Source of the DNA: Fennellomyces sp. T-0311
Lineage: Eukaryota > Mucoromycota > Mucoromycetes > Mucorales > Lichtheimiaceae
Direction: 5' to 3'
DNA length: 64,000 nt
NCBI GenBank assembly: GCA_025266875.1
Contig: JALLLT010000003.1
Coordinates: 620,001 to 684,000, forward strand
Below, in pieces: positions 48,605 to 58,820 of this stretch. Positions within the stretch are counted from its first letter, which is position 1; every line of letters begins with the position of its first letter. Both the position numbers and the translations under genes were made by a program. Under the pieces are notes generated by a model. That model was not told where the DNA came from. It made no database searches and saw only the letters and a program-made list of their open reading frames with translations.

Positions 48605-50321
48605 ATGGCCAAAGAACAGAGACGACATCGGATGCGTGCGCTTCAGCTTACTGCATGCGATGGATGTAAGCATATCCCCCCCCCAGCGATTCGGAGGGAT
48701 GGCGTGAAGAACCAATGCAAGGATAGAAGAAAGTGGACAAGTGAACAGAAGCACGACGCACGGCAGCACATTGAAAGTCTTTTTCCTGCGCGTTTCGAAA
48801 GTGAAGCTATAAAAGAACTGGATAAAGTCATAGAAGCCAAAGGATGTCACTGAGAAGGTGATCAAAAACTTGGCATCGGTCAAGGAAAAGCAGACAAAGG
48901 TCAACCAATTGTAGGATATCTTTGAGTACGTCGACAAGATATAAAACCAAGATCCCCGAGAGACCTTGGGAATTTTAAGAGCTTAATGGAAAGAAATCAT
49001 AGCCGCATTCTGTCAATCGCTCATGGAAACTTTGACGCTGGCGCCAACCGTGCCAAAGAGCAGATACGAGCTAGGCTTAAAACAGAACCCATTAAATGGC
49101 TGTGAGATTCGTTGCGTCGAGATTCCAATGGCGAAATTTCTTCGAGATGACCTAGATTCTGCAGGCAAGGATCAGTTCACGTGCTAGAAGGCGCCAAAGT
49201 CATGACGGACCACATCTCTAAGCTGTCAGTAGCTCCTTCACCCATGGTGCTTCGTATCACCAGCGAAGGCTTGAAGCAAGGCCGAAGCGGGACTTTACTG
49301 AACACCAAGAAGGCGACCGGACTTCCTCTCCTTGACCTTGTTCCCGAGACATTCGTCTTGTCTGCAAGCGACGACAGTTAAGAGAAAATACCAGCGGCGC
49401 CGCTTCCAACCAAATGAAGCAAGTCTGATTTCTCTTCATTCACATCGATAGTTAGCCAGGAGCATATTCAGTACATCCACAGCCATGCGCTTCCAGGCTC
49501 GACGATTACACATACCACGAACTCCTTATGGGATCAACTGATCGGCAGTATGGGCAAGCAACGGAAACGAGCTCCCGCGAACACGAGCAATATCTTCTGG
49601 GTTGCTATTCGAAAATATGCGATAAAGCTGGGCAACATGTGGAGCACTGGCCGCATCTTCCACAAGGTACTCGACCGACTTTTGCTGCTTACACTGAGGT
49701 TTGATCTTGCTGGTGAAAGGGAGACTCTTTACAAAAAAAAGTACCAGAAAGCTGTTCAAAAGAAACGAATGCCGTGAAGGAAGAGAAGGACCGTAATGGC
49801 CCGTCTGCGCCCCTCCGGCGGCAAGAGCTGAAGCGAGAAACCGAATACTTTGACAAGTGCCTGAAGAAGGCAATCGCAGACGATGAGGAGGATTTGATCA
49901 AGTGGTTGTCTTGCATAGAATCTTCCCGTACCCGCTTGAAAGCAATGCACAAGGCGCATCAGGTAAGTCGCATGTATTCTGCCTTAATAGACTGCTTACC
50001 TCTGTCTGCAACATAGGAGAAAAAGACAGCCGCAAGATTCCCAGCAAAAGAATCCGCCTTGGTCGCCAGCAGGGAGACTAGCGCCGTAGGCTCGTTTCTT
50101 ATTTCAGGCTTCGCAGTGGAAGAAGCTGCATACAAGGGTATGGAGAACCATGGCAGCGACGAGGAAAGCTACAGTGACGAAGAGGAAGAACATTCGGCGA
50201 TCAAGAAGGACTTGGAGCAGGTATATGAAATTATGTGTGGTATAATGCCCTAGCTTAACTTATAGCATAGGAAAAACAGGTGGGCGAAGGATCGGACCAG
50301 TATCTCAAAGAACTTCTTTGA
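48605..50321 (+). pseudogene. Decayed intron-containing gene of unknown family
   Basis: A plus-strand coding relic. It starts with an open block (48605..48853), then passes through several frames broken by stops and shifts. Long protein-like stretches survive, for example KAPPAL-unlike but hydrophilic blocks around 48990..49180, KRKYQRRRFQPNEASLISLH near 49380..49440 and IVSQEHIQYIHSHALPGSTI near 49450..49510. The 3' part (about 49730..50321) still reads through two apparently intact introns (49963..50017 and 50221..50270). It encodes a charged coiled-coil-like end (RETEYFDKCLKKAIADDEED, ESYSDEEEEHSAIKKDLEQ) with a stop at 50319. I do not recognise the family; a gene from a Mucorales-specific mobile element is one possibility. 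Introns and an intact 3' end suggest fairly recent decay. Confidence 0.6.
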
Positions 50322-51983
50322 GGGAAGCAGAAGGTTGTCAAAAAGAAGCCGTCGCATAGACCGATCGGCTAACTCAAAGCTGTGGCAAAAATAGGTGTCG
50401 CTTGGTGGCAATTGTATCGAGTCAAAACTGAAGTAGCTTTGGGGAGGAACAGTATTAGACAACAAGGAAAAAAGGTACTATTCTGAACATATGCAAAACC
50501 TTGTCACCATACGTTGCTCCAAAAGATGCACCCGCCCGTCCAGCCTTGCAACTACCGATTGTGATAATCTTCAACTTTGTGCAGTGTGCAACTGGACCGA
50601 TCCTGCCGCTTAATTTATTTTGCTTTATAAATTGATGCAATATACAAAAGCACACGTCTTGATATGACAAATAGAACTTTGATCTATGTGTCCTATACTC
50701 TACCAATTATAAAAAAAGCATCGATTTGGTTTTCCTGAAAAAGCATAATACTTACTGAGAGTCACTAAACTTATCAGACGTATGCTTCTTTATTCACAAA
50801 CTTTAGGCGCACGTTATTTTAAAAACATGGAGTACTGTTGTAAAAATGGTTCGAAATGCGAAAAAGCCGTTCTTTACGCAGGTAGCGTACAGTGAGTGTC
50901 ATACGAGCTACCTGCCATTTTCATCTCTACCCTTCCCGTATACGATTTATTATTAAATGCCTTAATCATTTCTATCTTGCCCGATGCAAGCGTTCCCTTG
51001 TTCCCTGCACCTTATCCATCTCATAATTGGCTTTCTTTTTTGGAAAATAGCATAGAAAATGCATGCTGAAGATCCTCAGGTTGGACTGTTGATTACAAAT
51101 GACCTGCTTGTTTTTCAACCTATCAAAACCCCCGCCTTTGTCCTTAACATACATGGCACTGCGTATAAGAACAAATGTGATTCTAGTGGCATTTTTTAAA
51201 ACAAGGCTTAAAAATCACCTGTATAGATCATACGAAAAAGTATGAACAAGTTGGCACAACCAACGAGCAAAATCATTTTTCTGCGGGTGAAGTATCAGTT
51301 TATACGTATACGTACATGTTGTATAATTTTACAAGATGCAGCGTGTGTTTATGTAGATCAAGGGCAGAGTATCTGAGATCCGTCGTTGAAATCGATGACT
51401 TAGTGCTTTGTGCTGATTGTCTTCCGTTGCACTCACAATTGTGAATCTTCCTATCCAGGTAAAATTTCCGGAATAGGTAGTACAATATACTTGTTCGAAC
51501 TTTAACAGCATATATTAGCTCACGTGCTCTTGCGGTCAAAAATACATGAATGGGTCCTTAAAGCCGCCCACATACACCCACAGCATATATTCAGCATTCA
51601 GTTATCTGGCAATGTGAGAAGTGTCTATTATGTACTTAAAAGTGGCTTTTGTGGAATGTCATTACGTTTTTATGAATATTACAGTGTGATTCATTTTGGG
51701 ACATACCAGAGACGACGGATAAATTATATATTTCAATAACTACGCGCTGATGTACACAATTAATCAATAATAATGAAATGATGGATCTTTATGGTATAAA
51801 ATTAAAACATTGAGATACTATGCAGATATATAAAGGTGTTTAAAGGTGTTTAAAGGTGTGTAAAGACAAATGACTTTGTCATGTCAACCGATAATTATCA
51901 TCTAGTTGAGGAGATTTTGCTACTGTATATTCATCCTCACCACCTGTACGCAATGTATCTTGATCTAGTGATATGTAGACTCT
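50322..51983. other. Intergenic, no gene seen
   Basis: About 1.7 kb of AT-rich sequence; the only visible structure is a short 10-bp tandem repeat at 51831..51864. Confidence 0.5.
51831..51864. repeat. 10-bp tandem repeat (TAAAGGTGTT)
   Basis: Three exact-register copies plus a partial fourth, about 120 bp beyond the stop of the first secreted-protein gene. Confidence 0.85.
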
Positions 51984-52290
51984 TTACTGCGAATTGTGCA
52001 AATGGCTTCCAGGACCCTTGTCAACATTAACGCCGCTGGACCCGGTGTGCTCGTTATCGTTTTCGGTGCTCAAGATTGGAACATCTGCAAGGTGGCCTTG
52101 AACAACAGTAGCATCCTTCAGCAGACCACTTGCATCGACGACCGTAGCTCCTCGATCTTTTAATTTGGAATCAGCATTTAATTTTATAGTCGTTGGGCAT
52201 TAGTGCTTACTTACTTCCAGAGCTGTTTCCTGCGATAACAGCGGTAGCAGAGAGGAGAGCCAATACAAGAACTGGGAGGGTAAGTTGCAT
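51984..52290 (-). CDS. Small secreted protein, copy 1 (82 aa)
   Basis: Two exons, 52215..52290 and 51984..52156, with a 58-nt intron, give 82 residues. A strong signal peptide (MQLTLPVLVLALLSATAVIA) is followed by a short hydrophilic mature protein with no Cys. A paralogue lies at 53731..54065. The two share the intron position and phase, and the blocks NRGAT-VD, ATVV-GHL-D-P, ENDNE-TGSSGVNVD and GPG-H-HN. The end is His/Asn-rich. No known domain is recognised. Secretion is predicted from the leader; a role (wall, effector-like, metal binding through His) is not supported by anything beyond composition. A TATA-like TTTTATAGC precedes the start by about 70 bp, together with a CCCCT box. Confidence 0.75.
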
Positions 52291-52953
52291 GATTAAAAAT
52301 ACTTTTGATATCGCCTTTGATAAAAAAAAATTACTAATGATTGCGAGAGCTTTTATAGCTTTTGACAACACCCCCTCTCAAACCTTACCCCTCATCTTTA
52401 ACTGTTATCCGTGAAACTCAAAACGCCAAAATGTCGATGCACACACGCCCATATGCCCTTAATACTGCACATATCAACCGATGAGTACTTCAAGAAGTGA
52501 TGAGAGGATTGGAAAATGCACTTGGAAAATCGTCATGTACTCCTCAGAGAGCCACAGATACTGTAGTTTACCTTCTTTCGAAAAATATTACGCCATATTT
52601 CATGCCTTAGTGAATGCGATAAGTGACTTATTGGAGTGGTATTCGATTAAGTCCGTGGTACATTCAAAATGTACTGGCAACCGTCTGTATACCATATGAT
52701 TTATTGGTGTATCTACGTACTAGTAAAGAAAAAGCCTATAAAATGGTATTCGTAGCCTCTCTATAAGCATGCGAAATGCATAAAGTATGTATAGATCTGC
52801 TATAAAGCGGGGTGCCTCAAAGGCAGGATAGTGCCGAAATGTTTGTACCCAGATCACGCCATGGTGCTTCCGAGATTCGCCACAAAAATTTGCTTTCAAA
52901 CAATGGCAGGAGTACTTTGTATTAAGTATATCAAATAAGTTGTGAATTATATT
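52291..52953. other. Intergenic, promoter side of secreted protein 1
   Basis: Upstream region of copy 1, then AT-rich sequence with no supportable gene. Confidence 0.45.
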
Positions 52954-53002
52954 CACTGCAAAAAATTTTTGGGTGAATTTTGGTGAATAATTTTTTGCAG
53001 TG
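52954..53002. mobile_element. Minimal 49-bp CACTG foldback element
   Basis: Starts CACTGCAAAAAATTTTTGGG and ends TTTTTTGCAGTG. Its first 42 or so bases equal the outer end of the right arm of the 173-bp element at 7851..8023. It is flanked by the triplet ATT on both sides (52951..52953 and 53003..53005), a 3-bp target duplication. It has no interior beyond the subterminal bases. Confidence 0.75.
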
Positions 53003-53005
53003 ATT

Positions 53006-53730
53006 CCAATGGTATATGTTACAGGAATAGGCCACTGTGTAATCATGCAACATTGAAACACATGCGCGTGACCAATGTATAGCTTTCTCCCTACTTTGGT
53101 AAGCATTCCACTTTTGAAGTCACATCGCAGGAAGCAAAAATAACGTTCCGTATGAGATGTACACTTAGCTATGACGATTGTAAATAGACTGAGAGTAAAA
53201 CGTTACGCACGATGCACAGCTACCTACTCTGGTAAACGAAGAGGGAGAGCCAACACTCAGAAAATACATCATGTGTACACATATGAGCTGTTCAGCGTTT
53301 GCATTTGATACTTTATAGGAAAGCAGTTGAAATTTGCCCCACAGCTTTCATACCGAAAGCCGCTAGCAGTACTAAGCTCGGAGAACATTTTTGACCTTAG
53401 TGATGTGTAGACGTGGAGGTACCAAGTTTGCTGTTCCAAGAACCGTTTGGAATACTATATTGATTCACCATTCGTATAAAATTCATACAAAATAATTTTA
53501 CCACATTAATTAATCAAAAGCTATCAGTGCTCTATGAACATATGGATTTCTGCTAATGCCTTTTTTATCAGAAGCTGACAGTGTATGTAAAAAATATACC
53601 ATGTAAGGAGTAATTGCCAATTTTTATGTCGTATAGAAATTATAGCAACACTAAATGTAAGAAATGTTGGTGGAAATTATACTAGCTATTAGTCGTCCTC
53701 TAGCAAATGACTATTTGCTACTTTGGTTTT
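53006..53730. other. Intergenic, no gene seen
   Basis: AT-rich spacer between the minimal element and secreted protein 2. Confidence 0.45.
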
Positions 53731-54065
53731 TCAGTGTCCAGAACTTGGGCCCTGCTTTGCTCCTCCTTGATTATGTGCATGGTTTCCGGGACCACTGTCA
53801 ACATTAACTCCACTGGATCCGGTTTCCTCGTTATCATTTTCTACACTCGCAACCGGAATATCCACTAGATGGCCGTTGACAACAGTCGCCTTTTTCAACG
53901 CGCCATCTAGATCAACGGCTGTTGCTCCTCGATCTACAATTCAGATTTACCATTCTGTATATTATTCTTTAGTAATGGTTTTGACATACTGCCAGAGTTA
54001 TCATCACCGAGGACCGCAGTAGCAGAGAGAAGCGCCAGGATAAGAGCTGAGAGAGAGATCTGCAT
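53731..54065 (-). CDS. Small secreted protein, copy 2 (92 aa)
   Basis: Two exons, 53990..54065 and 53731..53933, with a 56-nt intron; 92 residues. Signal peptide MQISLSALILALLSATAVLG, then NRGATAVD, ATVVNGHLVD, ENDNEETGSSGVNVD and GPGNHAHN as in copy 1. Ten extra residues rich in Gly, Gln and Ser follow (GGAKQGPSSGH). The mature protein is acidic to neutral, lacks Cys and looks disordered. Intron position and phase are identical to copy 1, which supports both models. The substitutions are spread over the mature part while reading frame, leader and key blocks are kept, which suggests both copies are or recently were functional. Confidence 0.76.
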
Positions 54066-56129
54066 GATTGCAATCCGTAGTCAGAGTTAAATATGGTAAA
54101 ATGTGCCGTAACAGATACAGCGAGTTTTTATAATTTCTCAAAATTGTCCCTTTCGTGGCTATTAAGTTAGGTTGCTATCGAAACCTAAAATTTAAGAACA
54201 TATGTCTAGGTAAGTTTTCACCTTTGCTGTTGCAAAAGATGCCAATGTACATATGTATTTTTAAGGTTGCAGGAGGTGGTGCAGAAAATGTTCGAGGAAA
54301 ATCATTGGGACTTTTCGGTATCAATCCTTCACGGGACATCCTGGAGAGTTGCTGTAAAATTAGGGTCTGTTGCCAAAGTACTTGCATACGTGCATGCGCT
54401 TCACCGTGGGCTGTAGCTGCTAGGAATACGTGTAATACAAAAAAGGCTTAGATTAGGAAAAATCTATACAGAAAGTAATATCTGCGTGCTTTAGTACTAT
54501 GTAAGTAGCATTGCGGACTAATATCGGTTGAATATATCGGTAAATTACTAAGTACATAGACATTTGAATTAATACTAGAAAAGAACAGCAGCAGCAAAGA
54601 ACAGAATTACTTACTGTTGTGAATAGGAAGTACGAATATATGCAAGAGTTGCGTAGATTCTCCACATGGACACTGTAAAATTGAAAACAATGTAACAGAC
54701 AAGTTCTTCTACTTGGTGCGTATACAAGGCTCGTTACTATAGTATTGCAGGAGGAGTTCTCAGAAGACATACACATCGCTTAGCTGCACAATATTTCAAT
54801 CACTATTTGCCATAATACTATAGGATCTTTTAATCTTATTACTCGGAGTATATTATCTATACTATATATGACCTATAGGGATTGGTCAATTAGCCATCCA
54901 AATAAAACTCATACTTTTTCAACTATACTGCAGGTCTGTATCCCGTCAACATAACTTGATGAACTCGTGGCGCTAAAGGCTTTTCGTGCTCGCCTCAAGG
55001 CGGTAAATATTTTACAATTATGATGGAAAGGCGAAATTGTTAATAAGATAGTGAAGTAGCTACGTAAGAAAATAATGCATATTCATACAGCCCTAGGAAG
55101 TCGGTTAACTGTTCTCCAAGAATTTGAACCCCCGAAAGCATCCAGTTCATATAAAGTTTAGCCCAATTATGCATGGGCCCACAAAGTCGTGCAATCTCGT
55201 AAAGAAAAAGCATATATACATATTCAATTTCGATATTGGAAGTGTAGCAAAAAAAAGGGTAAACGATGATGATACGTCGACTATTTTGATTTTCAATGGA
55301 AAAGAATCTACTACAGAAAGATCGCGAATCGGATGATCAAAAATTCGGTAATGCTATGCAATTGGTTCGCTTCCAACTGCATATATATGAATATGGATTT
55401 AACTTTCAAGCGATCAAAATAATTCAGTACGCTTACTCACCATAAGCAATAAAATCATCATATGTGTTCTCGAATCTGATATGAACGTTCTTTTGATTCT
55501 CTGCATGTAGCAAAACCCCATTTATCGAATTACTCCCATGCGCATCCGTTAATTCCTATTCAAACTTTTGACATAGCCACTCTCACGTATTTCAGAGTTG
55601 CTGGTAAACATAGCCCTTTATCAACATACTCCTGAATACGTACACTGCATAACGCCCAGTTGCAGCAGCGTTCGTAAAGTTGCATGAATAATAAGAAGCA
55701 TATTACTACGATGACGACAGCTTTTGGGCGCCCAGTTCTTATATTATATCTTTTTTAGCCAATTCACCTAAAAATTTCATGTTTCCGCTCTTATAACATT
55801 TTGCATATATAGGTGCTTGCTAAAGGAGCAATTGAGGGTTGCTTCTTAGGAAAATTACGTTAGCTCGAGTATATCTGACACGTCAGTATGATATATATCG
55901 AGCTACCAGTGATATCTAGTACGAACATAACTATATGTATACCGTTACCATAGCTGCTGTTACAGCACTTAGTGTATACTACAAGACTATTAGCCGAGAT
56001 TTTCAAACACTAACAGCATGAGCTCTATTCTGAGACAGTGGTGTTGCTAGTAAGATAATTTGCTGGAACACACATTACCAACATGGACTGGCCGCTTTGC
56101 TCTCGCCATAATGTATATATACATTCCTA
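54066..56129. other. Intergenic, no gene seen
   Basis: About 2 kb of AT-rich sequence. A minus frame near 54200..54440 (VFLAATAHGEAHARMQVLWQ) is protein-like but lacks a start codon and is closed by a stop just upstream. Confidence 0.45.
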
Positions 56130-56191
56130 CGGTACCAGAGTCATCACCATAAATGATTAGCGAGAACAAGGGCTGAGATACGTAGTTGCAT
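56130..56191 (-). pseudogene. Truncated relic of the small secreted-protein family
   Basis: From 56191 the minus strand reads MQLRISALVLA, matching the leader of copy 2 (MQISLSALILA). About 24 bases of the hydrophobic core are then replaced, so frame is lost, but GGTGATGACTCTGG (the GDDNSG/GDDSG segment) follows at once. The second exon is absent. A broken third member. Confidence 0.6.
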
Positions 56192-56279
56192 GAAAAATGA
56201 TAATGTGGCCAATAGGCAGGATGAAAATTATTACTATGGTCTTTTATTTTCTTTTAAAGCATTTCCAAGCGATGTCATT
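56192..56279. other. Short spacer
   Basis: Upstream flank of the secreted-protein relic, adjoining the coding fragment to the right; nothing else seen. Confidence 0.3.
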
Positions 56280-56832
56280 TACTGACCGAACCCAGGGACA
56301 CTCCTAAGAATCGTCTTCCTCTTTGGAATCAGCTCGAAGCTTTGAACAATGAAATTGATTGTGGATTCGGCATGACAGCGATACAGCATTCAATGGCTCC
56401 GCGATCATCGCTCAGTTGACACAAGCTCTGGATCGGTTCAACGTTGCGTGTGTTGAACTCCTTGTTAAGGGTACGAGCGTGCTTGCAGATAACCGGAAAC
56501 TCATGAACGTTACCTCAGATGCATTGGGCTCTATCGACTGTCGTCCAGGTCTGTTCGACGGCTATCCGTTGGCGGGCGAACTCCATAATACTCAAAGCAA
56601 ACAAAAGGCTGTAGTGGTCATTTACGAACGCGGCTTACCCACGTTGCTCCTCTTCGACTGGTCACTACTTCGTGAACATAGTGAATTAGCCACGAAGCAG
56701 ATGAATAAAAACAAGTTGACATTGTGTCAAAGCTTTCACCTGAGATTCCTACCACCATTTTTAATTATTCTACCTAAGCAATTATCGTTGGCTACAGTCA
56801 TAATAATACAGAGCAACACTGCAGCAGCATGA
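56280..56832 (+). pseudogene. Coding fragment of unknown gene, frame-broken
   Basis: Protein-like sequence starts in one frame (LTEPRDTPKNRLPLWNQLEA, from about 56281) and shifts near 56355. It continues in another frame with AIIAQLTQALDRFNVACVEL, CRPGLFDGYPLAGELHNTQ and VVVIYERGLPTLLLFDWSLL. There is no start codon, and the end runs into AT-rich noncoding sequence. Base composition is richer in G/C than the surroundings. The family is not recognised. Confidence 0.45.
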
Positions 56833-56958
56833 ATAATTCGTAGTATTTACATTACTAGTTGCATCAGTTCCAGTTTAATGTATATTGGCATAGAATACAT
56901 TATGTACAGCAATTCTTCAGCTTCAGGACGCACTTAAATTGAATAATACTACTAATCC

Positions 56959-57336
56959 TGGGGTACCGCTTAACGAGAAAAGGCTTTCGAATGGCGAGAC
57001 CGAAAAGAAGACATTGTTTTATTGTGAAAGTTACTCTCTATTTATACCGATGATGAGTCAGGAGGGAGAAAACGAGTGCTTTGTATAATATTCCTAAAGA
57101 TCCATGCTACCACCGAGTCTCATATGTTCTTGCCATATTGTTCGAAGAGATCGAAGATCCGAGATCAAGTTAACGGAGTTGCCTTACATGGTCGGTAAAG
57201 CCGGATCAAGGTTGAACATAAGAGCAAAGAGGTAATCGATAACTGTACTGTTGTTCATGTCGGAATAACAGTGGATATAGTCAAGGACTAAGGGAAAGTA
57301 TACAGTCATGGGTGATGGTATGTCGAGGATACGACA
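56959..57336 (-). repeat. Solo-LTR-like repeat, copy R3 (inverted)
   Basis: Reads, on the minus strand, TGTCGTATCC ... TATAAATAGAGAG ... CAATAAAACAATG ... CATTCGAAAGCCTTTTCTCGTTAAGCGGTACCCCA, colinear with R1 over its whole length (about 378 bp). This copy has the best TATA box of the three. The flanking 5-mers (GGAGC/GGATT on the minus strand) match only partly. Confidence 0.58.
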
Positions 57337-57514
57337 GCTCCACAGTATAAATATATAAGTGATATTCCAGAAAAACATGATTTGAAATCTTCAACGGATA
57401 TCTTTATATTACTAAATACTGTATAATCTTGAGCGAAACAAACTGGATATGTAATGAAAAACTTCTTCCATAACACTACTATAGTATAATAGCCTATGCA
57501 TCATTTCCATCCTT

Positions 57515-57846
57515 CTATTCATCACCGTCATCAGGCGTGTCCTCATCGTTCGCACCGGAGTTGTCAGGCTCATGTCGCTTTTTAAATGTCTCAGTATCAA
57601 CAGATTCTGTATCCTTGGTATTGTCAAGATTTCTCGCTGTGAAGCCAGAGTACTTTATCGAAGTAACAGCTTCTTTTGCACTGATAGCGGGCCCAGATGA
57701 TTGGTCCACTTTTCACACATGATAAAATAACAATAAGTCAGTTATTTTTTATCTAGAAGTAGGTATACGTTACCTTCGGGAGGACGTGCAAATGCGATAG
57801 TGACAGAGAAAAGTGCAAACACAAAAGAAGTGAGAGAAAATCGCAT
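57515..57846 (-). CDS. Small secreted protein, unrelated or distant (88 aa)
   Basis: Two exons, 57774..57846 and 57515..57708, with a 65-nt intron, give 88 residues. The leader MRFSLTSFVFALFSVTIAFA is a good signal peptide. The mature part is hydrophilic and acidic with no Cys, and ends NSGANDEDTPDDGDE. Gene layout (one short leader exon, intron at about residue 24, one mature exon) is the same as copies 1 and 2, and all lie on the minus strand in one 6-kb region, but the mature sequences do not align convincingly. A poly-C run lies about 80 bp upstream. Confidence 0.66.
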
Positions 57847-58820
57847 GATTACTACTTTGAACTGGGGGAAAAACAAATTTGAAGAGGCTTTTATATTTAC
57901 AGCAACAGTGCTCCTTCAAATGGTTCCCCCCCCCAAAAAAAAAAGTCTTGGGAAGCCAAACTATGTATCAAGACGGCAAATTCTTTGTTTCTTCAATGCA
58001 TTACTTGGTGCGTTTATGCTAGACTAAGAAGATGTGCGTATGGATAATCCTTATGTACTCCTGAATTCGGCTTGATGCGCTTAAGTTTCTTTCTACCGGC
58101 TTTTTTTCTATTTTCTGGAGAAATGTTGAACCCAAAGAAAACTAGTGCATTATATTGAAGTCTGTCGGTATATGATATATATATATACGATCAAAAAGAG
58201 AGCTTATATGCAAATAAATATCAGTGAGTACACTATATAGCGAAAGGTGCTGTATACATACGGGATCGGTCTTTATGATCCAGAAAAAACTTCAACATAC
58301 ATATGTACGACATCATTCTACTTTTTCCTCATATTAGCTGGTATATGTGATGCTTCATTGAATACAAAAGATTTGAATATCACATATGTTATTTAGCGAT
58401 CCATCATGTATCTCGACAATGATTATCATTATGGGATAGACGCGCATAATGCATGCGTGTACAGTCATCCTTAACCCCTACTTTCTACCATAAATTGTGT
58501 ATACGTATAATACTTGAAAAAGCGCAGTTCGCTCACTTTTGTTAAACAGAGTGATTGACTTGTATATGTACCCTTGTGGATAGATTGTACTACATATCCT
58601 CGAATCAATCCCTACTGATTCAACAAGAGTGTTCCACCTACGTACAAAACTCAGCGTACTGTTAATATAAGTATGCGCGCATGTTTGAAGTAATATTGCA
58701 AGTAATGTTTATTAAAGATTTATCGATAAAGATCGTGCCATGGGTGCGTATACATGAGTTGATGATGTACTCTACTATATTATTTTTTTATATAGGCATA
58801 TTAAGACTGCTTTGAGTCGT
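57847..58820. other. Intergenic, no gene seen
   Basis: About 970 bp of AT-rich sequence between secreted protein 3 and the F-box pseudogene. Confidence 0.5.

Noticed and set aside
51520..51560. Possible relic of kelch exon 2 (GTGCTCTTGCGGTCAAAAATACA)
   Set aside because: Resemblance to the CVLL-R-x-IY segment covers only about 25 bases with no flanking match; likely chance.
55082..55160. tRNA-like GGGGGTTCAAATTCTT on the minus strand
   Set aside because: T-loop-like string only; no matching acceptor, D or anticodon arms can be drawn. I found no convincing tRNA or rRNA gene in the window.
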